Positions 24,074 to 33,459 of a stretch of DNA of 64,000 bases are shown one piece after another; within the stretch, counting starts at the first letter, position 1, and each line of letters starts with the position of its first letter. The position numbers were made by a program, and so were the translations under genes. The DNA is from Lysobacter capsici (GTDB lineage: Bacteria; Pseudomonadota; Gammaproteobacteria; Xanthomonadales; Xanthomonadaceae). The notes beneath the pieces are model-generated. The model worked only from the letters and a program-made list of their open reading frames with translations. It was not told the DNA's origin and made no database searches. The stretch covers positions 496,001 through 560,000 of the forward strand of contig NZ_CP094357.1 of assembly GCF_014779555.2 (NCBI RefSeq), given 5' to 3'.

Positions 24074-26053
24074 TCACTTCCCGATCAAATGCTGCCGCCA
24101 GAACTCCATGGTCGCCGCACTGAAGTAATCGGCATTGGCCTTCTTCTGAAACCCATGCCCCTCGTCGTTGAACATCAAAAACCACACCGGCTGCCCATTG
24201 CCGCGCACCGCTTTGACGATCTGCTCGGCCTCGGTGTACGGCACCCGCGGATCGTTCTTGCCTTGCGCGACGAACAACGGTGAACGGATCTTGCCGGCGT
24301 TCTTCAGCGGCGAAATCCGGTCGAACACCGCCTTCATTTCCGGCACGCGCTCGTCGCCGTACTCGGCGCGGCGCAGGTCGCGGCGGTAGGCCTCGGTGTT
24401 GTTGAGGAAGGTGGTGAAATCCGAGATGCCGACGATGTCGACGCCGGCGCGGATACGGTCGCTGTAATGCATCAGCGAGGCCAGCACCATGTAACCGCCG
24501 TAACTGCCGCCATGCACGCCGACGCGTTGGGCGTCGAGCTCAGGCTGTTTGGCGATCCAGTCGAGCAGGCTGCCGATGTCCTTGACCGAATCCTCGCGCT
24601 TCTCGGCGTTGTCCAGGCCCAGGTAGGTGCGGCCGTAGCCCGATGAACCGCGCACGTTGGGCACCAGCACCGCCACGCCGAGTTCGTTGGCGAGGAACTG
24701 CGCGGTCGCGTTGAAGGTCGGCTGCGCCTGGCCTTCCGGGCCGCCGTGGATCTGGATCACCACCGGCAGCTTCTTGCCGGCCGGCACGTTCGCGGGCTTG
24801 TAGTAGAACGCCGGGATCGTGCGCGGCTTGCCGTCGAGTTGATCGAAGGTCGGGTAACGCACCAGGGTCGGGGTGACGAACTGGCTGGAATCCAGACCGC
24901 CGACTTCGCTGCGGGTCCAGCGCGCGAGCTGGCGGCTGCCCAGATCGATCACGTACACGTCGCTGGGCGAGGTCGCGGTATTGATCGACACCGCGATGCG
25001 CTTGCCGTCCGGCGAAAAGTCGACGCCGCCGATCACGCCGATCGGCAGCTCCGGCAGTTTCACCGGCTTATGATCGGGCAGCGACAGCACATGCAGTTTG
25101 CTGATGCCGTCCTCGTTGCTGACGAACAACAGGTGCTTGCCGTCCTGCGACAGCGACACGCCGCCCACATCCCACGGAATATCGGCGCTGAGCACCTGCA
25201 TCTTGTGATTGGAAAGATCATGCCGGCGCAGACTGGTGAACTCCTGCGCCTTGCCGTCGATCGGTTCGTCGGACACGAAGTAGACCGCGCGACCGTCCTT
25301 GGCGAAGCGGAAATCGCTGATCGCCGCCTTGCCGCCGTCGACCGGGAACATTTCCAGCTTGCCGGTCTGCAGGTCGACCAGACCCGGATAGGTTTCGCTG
25401 GCCGAGACGAACTTGCTGACCAGCAACTGCTTGCCGTCGGGCGAGAAATCCGCCGCGTCCCAGCTGCCGCCCTCGGTCACCACCGCGCGCGGTTTGCGCG
25501 TGGCGAAGTCCATCACCCACACGTCGGTGTCCTTGCCGTTGCGCACCGTGCTGCTGTAAGCGAGCTGTTTGCCGTCGTGCGAGAACAGCGGCCCGTCGTT
25601 GCGCGACTTGCCGTCGGTCAGCAGGCTCACCTGACGCGAGCCCAGGTCGAACCAGTGCAGTTGCCAGAACTCGTTGCCGCCGACGTCCTTGCCGAACACG
25701 AAGCCGTTCAAGCCGCCGGGCGCGGCGGTGAGGCGATTGACTGGCTCGGGGTAGAAAGTCAGCTGCTCGCGCATGCCCAGCGGCTGGCAGACGCGATGGG
25801 CCTGGGTGGTTTCTGCGAAGCGGGTGCCGATCAGCACGCAGCCGTCATGGGTCCAGCCGGCGAAACCGGCGCCGCGGGTGTTCTGGTAGCGGTTGAGCCG
25901 CTCCAGCAATTCGGGGCTGATCGCCGGTACGTTCTCGCTGACCCGGTTGCCTTGTTCCGTGCGTGCAACATCCTGCGCGTGGGCAGGAGCGTAGGCGAGT
26001 TGGGCGAATGCCAGCGCGAGCGCGCTGACGGATAGGGCATGGCGCAGCGACAT
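24074..26053 (-). CDS. Secreted S9-family peptidase (prolyl oligopeptidase / acylaminoacyl peptidase type)
   Basis: A 659-residue precursor starting MSLRHALSVSALALAFAQL with a signal peptide cut near AHAQD (residue 26). Residues 60-400 are a WD/beta-propeller-like region with repeated FSPDGK and SQDGKH strands. The C-terminal alpha/beta hydrolase domain has HGGPEGQAQP, the nucleophile elbow GGSYGGYM (Ser near 519), Asp in GKNDPRVPY near 601 and His in DEGHGF near 632. Expected to be a periplasmic or secreted serine peptidase acting on short peptides. Divergent from the M19 dipeptidase gene; the roughly 180-base gap holds both promoters. Confidence 0.93.
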   Translation of the reverse strand: MSLRHALSVSALALAFAQLAYAPAHAQDVARTEQGNRVSENVPAISPELLERLNRYQNTRGAGFAGWTHDGCVLIGTRFAETTQAHRVCQPLGMREQLTFYPEPVNRLTAAPGGLNGFVFGKDVGGNEFWQLHWFDLGSRQVSLLTDGKSRNDGPLFSHDGKQLAYSSTVRNGKDTDVWVMDFATRKPRAVVTEGGSWDAADFSPDGKQLLVSKFVSASETYPGLVDLQTGKLEMFPVDGGKAAISDFRFAKDGRAVYFVSDEPIDGKAQEFTSLRRHDLSNHKMQVLSADIPWDVGGVSLSQDGKHLLFVSNEDGISKLHVLSLPDHKPVKLPELPIGVIGGVDFSPDGKRIAVSINTATSPSDVYVIDLGSRQLARWTRSEVGGLDSSQFVTPTLVRYPTFDQLDGKPRTIPAFYYKPANVPAGKKLPVVIQIHGGPEGQAQPTFNATAQFLANELGVAVLVPNVRGSSGYGRTYLGLDNAEKREDSVKDIGSLLDWIAKQPELDAQRVGVHGGSYGGYMVLASLMHYSDRIRAGVDIVGISDFTTFLNNTEAYRRDLRRAEYGDERVPEMKAVFDRISPLKNAGKIRSPLFVAQGKNDPRVPYTEAEQIVKAVRGNGQPVWFLMFNDEGHGFQKKANADYFSAATMEFWRQHLIGK

Positions 26054-26235
26054 CGTCGTTCTCCCCGGTGTGTCGAGTGGGCGTCCGCCCCGCGGCGCTG
26101 ACGCACGGACCCTGAGCTTAGCGCGCCGCGCCGCCGCTGTGATCCATCCCGAAAGTCACGGACGGAACCCGTCGGCGTTTGGCTTAGAGTGCGGGACCGG
26201 TGTCACGCCGGATGCCGCGTCCAGGGAGAAGGTCG

Positions 26236-27372
26236 ATGCTCGATCGAAGGTCGTTTTTGATCCGCGGCGCGCTGGCCGGCGCGGCCGCGTTCGCCGCCGG
26301 CGCGGCCGGTCCGTTGCGCGCAGCGATGTCGCCGCCGCGCTGGGCGCCGTACGACGAGGCGATGGTGATCGACGGCTGCGGCTTCATCGGCGACGCCGAC
26401 GCCGGGCCCGGCGAGGCCTTGTCGCAGCGGTTGATCGACGAAGCGCGCGGCAGCGGCCTGCGCGTAATACAGACCACGGTCGGCCCGGTCGCGCAGTACG
26501 AAGGCGCGTACGAAGAAGCGGTGCGCAGCATCGGCCTGTGGGAAAACGAAATCGACCGGCACCCGGACGTGTTCGCGCGCGTGCGCACCGGCGCCGACCT
26601 GGAACGCGCGCGGCGCGAGAAGAAGCTCGGCGTGGTCTATCAATTCCAGGACAGCGCGCCGATCGGCGAGAAGCTCGAACGCGTCGACGATTTCCATCGT
26701 ATCGGTCTGCGCACGGTGCAGCTGACCTACAACGTGCGCAACCTGGTCGGCGACGGCTGCATGGAAGCCGGCAACGCCGGCATCAGCCGCTTCGGCCATA
26801 ACCTGATCGAACGCCTCAACGAGCGCCGCATCCTGATCGACCTGGCCCACAGCGGCCGCCGCACCGCGACCGAGGCGATCGCCGCGTCGAAGGCGCCGGT
26901 GTTGATCAGCCACACCGGTTGCGCGGCCTTGGTCGAGCGTCCGCGCAACAAGACCGACGCCGAATTGCGCGCGGTCGCCGACGGCGGCGGCGTGGTCGGC
27001 ATCTACCTGATGCCGTTCCTGCGCGAAAGCGGCCAGCCGATGGCCGCCGACCTGATCCGGCATATCGAACACGCGGTGAAGATCTGCGGCGAAGACCACG
27101 TCGGCATCGGCACCGACAACATGCTCTCGCCGGTGGAGCTGAGCGAGAAGTACAAGGCGCGTCATCGCGAAGACATCCGCGACCGTCGCCGCCTGGGCAT
27201 CTCCGCGCCGGGCGAAAGCGAGACGGTGTATCTGTACATCCCCGACCTCAACACCCCGCGCCGGTTCGAGACGCTGGCCGGATTGTTGTCGGCGCGTGGT
27301 CATTCGGATGCGCGGATCGGGAAGATCCTGGGCGGGAATTTTGCGCGGGTGATGGGGCAGGTCTGGGGGTGA
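26236..27372 (+). CDS. Tat-exported M19 (membrane dipeptidase) family protein with altered metal site
   Basis: A 378-residue protein starting MLDRRSFLIRGALAGAAAFA, with AGGGAGAAGG just upstream; the DRRSFL motif and following hydrophobic stretch form a twin-arginine signal. The barrel shows M19 features: GVVYQFQDSAPIGE, LTYNVRNLVGDGCMEAGNAG, IDLAHSGRRTATEA and VLISHTGCAAL, plus GIGTDNM. The first metal-binding motif, normally D-G-H-x-D near the N-terminus, is here DGCGF (residues 46-50), so the HxD pair is missing. It may bind one metal, use other ligands, or be a non-peptidase paralogue. Family assignment is firm, activity is not. Confidence 0.85.
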   Translation: MLDRRSFLIRGALAGAAAFAAGAAGPLRAAMSPPRWAPYDEAMVIDGCGFIGDADAGPGEALSQRLIDEARGSGLRVIQTTVGPVAQYEGAYEEAVRSIGLWENEIDRHPDVFARVRTGADLERARREKKLGVVYQFQDSAPIGEKLERVDDFHRIGLRTVQLTYNVRNLVGDGCMEAGNAGISRFGHNLIERLNERRILIDLAHSGRRTATEAIAASKAPVLISHTGCAALVERPRNKTDAELRAVADGGGVVGIYLMPFLRESGQPMAADLIRHIEHAVKICGEDHVGIGTDNMLSPVELSEKYKARHREDIRDRRRLGISAPGESETVYLYIPDLNTPRRFETLAGLLSARGHSDARIGKILGGNFARVMGQVWG

Positions 27373-27433
27373 GGGTTAAGCGGAAACGCCTGCACCCGGT
27401 GAATCCTTAAAGGACCGCGTTGCCCTCAGATCG

Positions 27434-27620
27434 TCATTCCCGCGACAGCGGGACTCCAGTGACTTGAGCGCCATCCTTCCAGAACGTCATCCCGCGAAGG
27501 CGGGAATCCAAGACGTCAGCGTCATCCGTCCAGAACGTCATTCCCGCGAAAGCGGGAATCCAGCGACTTCAAACGGTCTCGCACGAAAGGCACTGGATTC
27601 CCGCCTTCGCGGGAATGACG
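27434..27620. repeat. Cluster of CGTCATTCCCGCGAAGGCGG elements, three direct and one inverted
   Basis: Direct copies begin at about 27434 (diverged, GCGACAGCGGGACTCC), 27484 (CGTCATCCCGCGAAGGCGGG) and 27535 (CGTCATTCCCGCGAAAGCGG). An inverted copy, CACTGGATTCCCGCCTTCGC and on to GGAATGACGG, ends near 27620. The last two form the same long palindrome as at 14870-14954, including the ACTTCAAACG-TCTCGCACGAAAG centre. No gene is supported in 27373-27740. Confidence 0.85.
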
Positions 27621-27739
27621 GTAGGAGTGGGCGCAGAGCTTTGTGAGCGGATAGGCTCCGGCAAACGCGCTGTTTGCAAATGCGTGTGATGTTGACCGCA
27701 ACCGCAACCGCAACTCACTACGAACGATCCAGATACCGA

Positions 27740-27846
27740 CTTCCGATTCCCGATCCGCGATTCCCGATTCCCGATTCCCGATTCCCAAATCCCGATTCCC
27801 AAATCCCAAATCCCAAATCCCAAATCCCAAATCCCAAATCCCAAAT
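27740..27846. repeat. Heptamer repeat tract (GATTCCC passing to AAATCCC)
   Basis: A run of about fifteen 7-base units reads GATTCCC on the left and drifts to AAATCCC on the right. It ends exactly at the dnaG stop codon, so the tract abuts the 3' end of dnaG. It is the complement-strand version of the GGGAATC tracts found elsewhere in the window. Confidence 0.85.
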
Positions 27847-29675
27847 CAATCCGGCGCCCGCGGCCGACTCAACCGCGCCTGCAACAACGCCAGCAACTCC
27901 CGCTTCTCCTCATCGCCAAGCCCCGTCTCGCCCTGCTGCATCTGCAACTCGGCCAGCCGCTGCTCGACCATCTGCTTCTCCAGCTGCCCCACCGCATCGA
28001 AGAACTCGCGCTGCAAGGTGTCGTCGTTGCCCGGCAGGCTCTGGCTGGCGAGCTTCTGCAAGGCGCCGGACTGCGGATGCTCGGCGAAGTGTTCGAGCAA
28101 GGCGCCGGTGCTGATTTCCGGGCGCTGCTGCACCACCTCGACGATCTCGGTCAGCAGGTCGATGCCCGGCTGGCGCAAGGCGGAGAAGCGATACGGCGGG
28201 GTCAGTCCAGCGGCCAGCGAAGGCTTTTGCAGAACTATAGCTATAGCACTACGTACAAGGCTGCGTTTGGGGGCCGGCGGCGCAGCCACGTAACGGTTGC
28301 TAACCCCTCTAAGGGGAGGTATGGCGTATCCCTTAGGAATTTCGCCTTTAGCTATGGCTCGTAAATCCTCTCCAAGTTGCTGCGCGTACTCTTTAACTCT
28401 TGCAGATGCGGTCTCGGAAACAGAAACGGTAGCAGTCTTCCTGAGACTCAGTTGCTCCATCTGATCCCTGAACTCTCCATCGGGAATTGTTTTCAGAAGA
28501 TGTTTCGCTTTTTCAGCCAGTCGCGATTTTCCGTCGGGAGTAGTTACGTCTACCTCATGTCCTATCTGTTGGAAAAAAAATTCAGAAAGCGGCATTGCTT
28601 CGCGTAAGCGTCGGTTGAAACCTTCCGAGCCTTCGGTACGTACTAGTGAATCAGGATCTTCACCGTCGGGCAGGAATAGGAAATACGCTTGGCGCCCGTC
28701 CTTCATCCGCGGCAGTACCGATTCCACCGCTTTCCACGCCGCGCTACGCCCGGCGCGGTCGCCATCGAAACAGAAATACACGTCGGCAGTGTTGCGGAAC
28801 AGTAGCTCGGCATGGTCGGGCGTGGTCGCGGTGCCGAGCGTCGCCACCGCGGTGTCGACGCCGTGCTGGAACAGCGCAATCACGTCCATGTAGCCCTCGA
28901 CCACGATCAGGCGCGGGATCTTGTTGTGGGTCTGACGCACCTGCCACAGGCCGTACAACTCACGGCCCTTGTGGAACAGCGGGGTTTCCGGCGAGTTGAG
29001 GTACTTCGGCCCGTCTTCCTTGTCGAGCACGCGGCCGCCGAAGGCGATCACGCGTCCGCGCCGGTCGTGGATCGGGAACATCACCCGGTCGCGGAATTTG
29101 TCGTAGACCCGGCCGCTGTCGTTCTTCGACAGCATGCCGCCGCGTTCGAGCAATTTCATCCGGCGCTCGTCGGTGCCCAGCGCATCGCGCAATGCGTTGA
29201 AGCCGTCGGGCGCGTAGCCGATGCCGAAGCGGTCGCGGATGTCGATGCTGACTCCGCGGCTGTCGAGATAACCCTGGGCCTTGCCGCTGCTGGCGTACTG
29301 CTTGAGGAAGAAACGCTGCGCGGCTTCCAGCGCGTTGAACAGATCCTGAGTATCGGAGTTCTCATCGCGCCCGCGAGCGTCGCGCGGGACTTCCACGCCG
29401 ACCCGTTTGGCCAATTCCTCGACCGCGTCGAGGAACTCCAGCCGGTCGTAGTTCATCAGGAAGCTGATCGCGGTGCCGTGTGCGCCGCAACCGAAGCAGT
29501 GATAGAACTGCTTGGTCGGCGACACCCAGAACGACGGCGAGCGCTCGTCGTGGAACGGGCAGCGCGCCGAGTATTCCTTTCCTTTACGTTTCAGCGGCAC
29601 GCGCGCGCCGACCACCTCGACGATGTCGGTGCGGGCGAGGAGGTCGTCGATGAAGCCGTCGGGGATGCGGGCCAT
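27846..29675 (-). CDS. dnaG: DNA primase
   Basis: A 609-residue primase that lays down RNA primers at the replication fork. The N-terminal zinc domain shows CPFHDE (Cys 39) and [11 protein letters not shown]. The RNA polymerase core follows with the TOPRIM motifs [13 protein letters not shown] (near 260) and CFDGDRAGR (near 310). The C-terminal helicase-binding domain is roughly 440-609. Length and domain order are normal. Bases 28231-28690 (about residues 328-481) are strikingly AT-richer than the rest of the gene, with codons such as TTA, ATA and AGA that are rare in neighbours, while the reading frame stays open and protein-like. It lies downstream of rpsU and the YqeY-like gene, as in the macromolecular-synthesis region of Gammaproteobacteria. 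Confidence 0.97.
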   Translation of the reverse strand: MARIPDGFIDDLLARTDIVEVVGARVPLKRKGKEYSARCPFHDERSPSFWVSPTKQFYHCFGCGAHGTAISFLMNYDRLEFLDAVEELAKRVGVEVPRDARGRDENSDTQDLFNALEAAQRFFLKQYASSGKAQGYLDSRGVSIDIRDRFGIGYAPDGFNALRDALGTDERRMKLLERGGMLSKNDSGRVYDKFRDRVMFPIHDRRGRVIAFGGRVLDKEDGPKYLNSPETPLFHKGRELYGLWQVRQTHNKIPRLIVVEGYMDVIALFQHGVDTAVATLGTATTPDHAELLFRNTADVYFCFDGDRAGRSAAWKAVESVLPRMKDGRQAYFLFLPDGEDPDSLVRTEGSEGFNRRLREAMPLSEFFFQQIGHEVDVTTPDGKSRLAEKAKHLLKTIPDGEFRDQMEQLSLRKTATVSVSETASARVKEYAQQLGEDLRAIAKGEIPKGYAIPPLRGVSNRYVAAPPAPKRSLVRSAIAIVLQKPSLAAGLTPPYRFSALRQPGIDLLTEIVEVVQQRPEISTGALLEHFAEHPQSGALQKLASQSLPGNDDTLQREFFDAVGQLEKQMVEQRLAELQMQQGETGLGDEEKRELLALLQARLSRPRAPD

Positions 29676-29863
29676 GCCGGGGGCGCCCGCGAAGGGCGGC
29701 GGAACTCGTTGCGGATCGGCGACTAGGATGCCATGAGCGGCGCGCTCAGGCCGCGACGGGATCGGGCGGGCTTCAGGCGGACCTGCGCCGCCACCGCGGA
29801 TCGGGCTTGGATGTCTGTGGGCCGGGCGTCAATCCGACGCCCGAGCGCTCGATGCCGCCGCGC

Positions 29864-30490
29864 CTACAACCCCGGCCGACCCGGCCACGGCTCGGCCCAG
29901 GCCGGAATCCGCATCAGCCCGTCCAGCCAGCGCACGATGTTCGGGTAGTCGCCCAGCGGCAGATGGCACTGGCGCCAATAGGTCGCCATCGAGGCGAGCT
30001 GAAAATCGGCGATGGTCAGCCGGCCGCAGGCGACGAAATCGCGGCCTTGCAAGTGGCCGTCGAGCACGCCGGCGTACTTGGCGATGTCGCGCTGGCGCGA
30101 TTGCAGCAGCTCCAGGTCCGGTTCGCCGAAACCGTAGTGGCCCTTGATGATGTATTCGAAATAATGCGCATCGATCGTCGGCGCCCAGTGGCAGTCGTTC
30201 CACGACAGCCAGCGCAGCACCTGCACCTGTTCGGCCGGATGGTGCGCCGGCCACATGTCCGAGCCGGCGCGGATGCACAGGTAGGCCATGATCGCCGAGG
30301 CTTCCCACAGCGCCACGTCGCCGTCGACCAGGGTCGGCGCTTTCATGTTGGGGTTGAGCGCGGCGTAGTCGGGGTGTTTCATCGAGCCGGCCATGAGGTC
30401 GTGCTCGATCAGCTCGGCCTCGATGCCCAGGTGCTTGACCAGGGCCAGCACCCGGCGCGGGGCCTGGGCTTGAATCCAGTGGATTTCCAT
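29864..30490 (-). CDS. Glutathione S-transferase family protein
   Basis: A 208-residue protein starting MEIHWIQAQAPRRVLALVKH. The N-terminal thioredoxin-like half has the glutathione-binding LNPNMKAPTLVDGDVALWEA with the cis-Pro, and the helical half carries the N-capping motif GRLTIADFQLASM near residue 150. No Cys or Ser is in the usual activating position (the helix start reads QAQAPRRV), so the catalytic residue cannot be named. Cytosolic; substrates unknown. It lies between dnaG and the YihY-family gene on the same strand, about 95 bases from the latter. Confidence 0.88.
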   Translation of the reverse strand: MEIHWIQAQAPRRVLALVKHLGIEAELIEHDLMAGSMKHPDYAALNPNMKAPTLVDGDVALWEASAIMAYLCIRAGSDMWPAHHPAEQVQVLRWLSWNDCHWAPTIDAHYFEYIIKGHYGFGEPDLELLQSRQRDIAKYAGVLDGHLQGRDFVACGRLTIADFQLASMATYWRQCHLPLGDYPNIVRWLDGLMRIPAWAEPWPGRPGL

Positions 30491-30584
30491 CGGTGTCCTC
30501 GTTTGCGCTGCGGATACTCAGGCGACGAACGGGCACGCGCGGAATCGACAGGCGCCGCGTTCGCCGCGCGGCGGTCGGGGCCGT

Positions 30585-31613
30585 CTATGTTCCGGCGGAG
30601 GTTGCGGCGTCGTGCGCGGCCAATCCCGCCGCCTTGCGCTCCTCGGCCAGGCGCCGGCGCACCCGCGCGTGCTCGTCGAGCATCGCGGTGATCAGCGCGC
30701 CGAGCAGAAACACCACCGCGCAGTAGTACATCCACACCAGCATGATCACCAGGCCGCCGGCCGGCCCGTAGGCGGTGCCGAGGCTGGCCTGGCCCAGGTA
30801 CAGGCCGATCGCGCTGCGGCCGAGCATGAACAAGCCCGCGGTCAGCGCGCCGCCGACCAGCGAGCGGCCCTTGCTGACCGGTCGGTCGGGCAGCCAGCGG
30901 TACATCGCCGCGAACACCAGCGCGTACAGCACGAACGAGGCGACCGCGGCGAACACCGGCAGCAGGTCGGGCACGTAGGCGATCAGCAGTTGCAGCGCGG
31001 CCTGCACCGCCATCGACACCACCAGCAAAAAGCCGACGCTGATGACCATGCCGAACGAGAGCAGGCGCTTGCGCAGCCACGCGGCCAGCCCGCCCAGGCG
31101 CTTGGCGTCGCTGCGGAACACCCGGTTGAGCGCGGCCTGCAATTGGCCGAACACCGCCGAGGCGCCGACCAACAGCGCCACCGTGCCCAGCAACGCGGCG
31201 AACGAACCCGTGCCCGGTCGGTTTTCGGCGTTTTCCACGATCAGCCGCGCCGTGCTTTCGACCTGGCTGCCGGCGAGCAGGCCGATCTGGCGGAAAAATT
31301 CTTCCTGCGCGGACGGATACAGCGCGGTGGTCAGCCACAGCACCATCAGGATCAGCGGCGCCAGCGACAGCAGGGTGTAGAACGACAGCGCCGCAGCCAG
31401 GGCGAGGATGTCGTAATCGACGAAGCGCTGCACGAACTTGCCCGGCCAGCTCTGCTCCAGGCGGGCCTGCAGGGCGTGGATGCGCTCCATGGTCTCGTGC
31501 GCGAACTCGCCGGCGCCGCTGCGCAGGTCCGGGTTGGAGGCGCGCGACGCGGCATCGCGTGGGGGCGCGTGCTCGGTCGCGGGCGAGGTCGGCGGATCGG
31601 GATTTACGGGCAT
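30585..31613 (-). CDS. YihY / virulence factor BrkB family membrane protein
   Basis: A 342-residue protein starting MPVNPDPPTSPATEHAPP. A hydrophilic N-terminus of about 75 residues is followed by six membrane helices; family marks are AAALSFYTLLSLAPLILMV, AALNRVFRSDAKRLGG and GPAGGLVIMLVWMYYCAVVF. The family was once called RNase BN in error and has no proven biochemical function. The C-terminus is Arg/Glu/Ala-rich. An in-frame start 33 bases further upstream (31646) is possible but lies in a weaker context. Confidence 0.88.
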   Translation of the reverse strand: MPVNPDPPTSPATEHAPPRDAASRASNPDLRSGAGEFAHETMERIHALQARLEQSWPGKFVQRFVDYDILALAAALSFYTLLSLAPLILMVLWLTTALYPSAQEEFFRQIGLLAGSQVESTARLIVENAENRPGTGSFAALLGTVALLVGASAVFGQLQAALNRVFRSDAKRLGGLAAWLRKRLLSFGMVISVGFLLVVSMAVQAALQLLIAYVPDLLPVFAAVASFVLYALVFAAMYRWLPDRPVSKGRSLVGGALTAGLFMLGRSAIGLYLGQASLGTAYGPAGGLVIMLVWMYYCAVVFLLGALITAMLDEHARVRRRLAEERKAAGLAAHDAATSAGT

Positions 31614-31909
31614 GCGGAAGTAATGGCGGCGCGTGCGGCGTCGCATTCAGTATCCGCCAATCGGGTTAGCGGCGCGTCGGCGTGGTGTGCAGATCGCGCG
31701 GGTGGGGTTCAGGCGGAGCGCGGGTCGATGCGGGTGCGGCGATTCGCCGCTACAAGCCGAGGCCGAATGCCATATATCCCGTGTGGGAGCGGCGTCCTGC
31801 TGGATTTCCTTCGGCCATGAGCCGCGACCGCGGCAAAAAAACCATCGCGCCGCCTGCAAGCAAGCGACGCGACGGCCATCACCGCGGCCATTCTCAGCCG
31901 CCGAAGCGA

Positions 31910-32281
31910 TCAATCACGGAAGTAATCGTCGCGCTCGACCCCTTCATACCGCCCGGCGCCGAGGCAACAGTTCCTTAAACCTCCGCGTGGAGCCGCAGGG
32001 ACAGGGATCGTTGCGGCCCAGCTTCTCGACCAGTTCCTTGTCGCCATGGACCAGCCGCCGGCCGCGTTTGACCCGGGATTCGGAGGGGAAGCCTTTGCGG
32101 CGCTTGCGGGTGATTTCACGCGTGGGCGCCGCGTCGAGCGCGGTGTCGACGATGCCGCGATCGTTATCGTGGGATGCCGCTTCGAAGTCGGTCTCGAAAG
32201 CAGGCCGCGGCGTCAAACGCCGGCGTAATCTCGGACAGCAGCGGCTCGAAAGCAGTCGCGGTGGGTGGTCTTGCGTTTCAT
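31910..32281 (-). pseudogene. Frameshifted SEC-C motif protein gene
   Basis: A start with GGAGG ([10 protein letters not shown]) reads into a stop after 22 codons. Removing one T in each of two TGCTTTCGAG sequences (near 32249 and 32204) restores [13 protein letters not shown] and then [20 protein letters not shown], continuing to the SEC-C metal-binding motif [16 protein letters not shown]. Removing one C near 31972 then restores the expected CC of the motif ([19 protein letters not shown]). The gene thus carries three single-base insertions relative to a plausible ancestor. SEC-C motifs bind zinc and occur in SecA and small uncharacterised proteins. Sequencing error or decay are both possible; the two identical TGCTTTCGAG contexts are curious. 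Confidence 0.65.
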
Positions 32282-32398
32282 GGTGCACCTCCGGGTGTGC
32301 GGCCCTTGCGGGCGTGGATCGCAGGCGCCACGGACGCGGCGCCTGCGGGGTTCCAAGGCCACTCTCGTCCAGGAGAGCGGCGTGTCTTGCGGCGCGGC

Positions 32399-32845
32399 TC
32401 AGCCGGCCAGACGCTTCTTCGCCAGCGCCGAGGCCTGGCCCATGTCGGCCTTGCCGGCCAGCTTGGCCTTGAGCGGGCCCATCAGCTTGCCCAGGTCGGC
32501 CGGGCCGGTCGCGCCGACTTCGGCGATGGTCGCTTCGATCACCGCCAGCACCTCGGCCTCGCCCATCTTGGCCGGCAGGTAGCGTTCGATCACCACGATC
32601 TCCTCGCGTTCGACCTGGGCCAGGTCTTCGCGCGCGGCCGCCTCAAACTGGCTGACCGAGTCGCGGCGCTGCTTGACCATCTTGTCGAGGATCGCGATCA
32701 CCGCCACGTCGTCGAGCTCGATGCGCTCGTCGACTTCCTTCTGCTTGAGCGCGGCATTCATCAGGCGGATCACGCCCAGGGAGTGCTTGTCGCCGCTCTT
32801 CATGGCGGCCTTCATGTCTTCGGTGAGGCGTTGCTTGAGGCTCAT
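32399..32845 (-). CDS. GatB/YqeY domain protein
   Basis: A 148-residue helical protein starting [20 protein letters not shown]. It matches stand-alone YqeY proteins, related to the C-terminal tRNA-binding domain of Gat[36 protein letters not shown] and [17 protein letters not shown]. The biochemical role is unproven. It is the usual neighbour of rpsU and dnaG. The 250-base gap to rpsU contains facing heptamer tracts (32857-32899 GGGAATC, 32957-32991 GATTCCC); an in-frame upstream extension encoded by these tracts is rejected. Confidence 0.9.
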   Translation of the reverse strand: MSLKQRLTEDMKAAMKSGDKHSLGVIRLMNAALKQKEVDERIELDDVAVIAILDKMVKQRRDSVSQFEAAAREDLAQVEREEIVVIERYLPAKMGEAEVLAVIEATIAEVGATGPADLGKLMGPLKAKLAGKADMGQASALAKKRLAG

Positions 32846-33005
32846 AAGGGGCTCGTGAATCGGGAATGGAGAATCGGGAATCGGGAATCGGGAATCGGTC
32901 ACGGACCGCGCGGCGGCGGCAGGATGGGGTGAGGTGGGGCGGTGGCGGTTGCCTTTCCGATTCCCCACTCCCGATTCCCCATTCCCGCTCTTCCAGCGTG
33001 GAACG

Positions 33006-33040
33006 CAAAAAGCCGGCAGCGCACAAGGCGCGGCCGGCTT
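33006..33040 (-). terminator. Rho-independent terminator after rpsU
   Basis: On the minus strand, stem AAGCCGGC, a 15-base loop, stem GCCGGCTT and a T5 tract (complement of 33007-33011). It lies about 55 bases past the rpsU stop and partly separates rpsU from the YqeY-like gene. Confidence 0.85.
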
Positions 33041-33095
33041 GATGGTCATCCCATGCAGGGCCAGCCGCGAAGCTGGCCATGCGCGGAATGCGCGA

Positions 33096-33311
33096 TCAGT
33101 ACAAGCGCTGGCGCTTGGTGACGTCGCGCGAGGCGCGGCGCGCCTGACGCTTCACCGCCGCGGCAGCCTTGCGCTTGCGCTCTTGGGTCGGCTTCTCATA
33201 GAACTCGCGCTTGCGGGTTTCGGCGAGGACGCCGGCCTTTTCGCAGGTGCGCTTGAAGCGACGCAGGGCAAACTCGAAAGGCTCGTTTTCGCGGACTTTG
33301 ACGCTGGGCAT
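33096..33311 (-). CDS. rpsU: 30S ribosomal protein S21
   Basis: A 71-residue basic protein starting [19 protein letters not shown], continuing [20 protein letters not shown] and ending in a Lys/Arg-rich helix. This is the full-length proteobacterial bS21, which binds the 30S platform near the anti-Shine-Dalgarno end of 16S rRNA and aids initiation. It is divergent from tsaD, the classical arrangement, with about 150 bases between start codons. Confidence 0.97.
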   Translation of the reverse strand: MPSVKVRENEPFEFALRRFKRTCEKAGVLAETRKREFYEKPTQERKRKAAAAVKRQARRASRDVTKRQRLY

Positions 33312-33459
33312 ACGTAATCTCGTTATCTGGGACCGGCCCGGAGGACCGGGAGAGCCGCGCATTATAGCGATGCCCCCGCCGAAGGTGCAACATACACCCC
33401 ATGAACGCGACATTCTCCCAGAAAACGGCTTTCCCCGCCCCCTCCCAGGGCCCGTCCCG

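Noticed and set aside
27434-27846. Possible CRISPR array because of clustered direct repeats
   Set aside because: The repeats are palindromic elements and 7-bp microsatellites without uniform spacers, and there are no cas genes.
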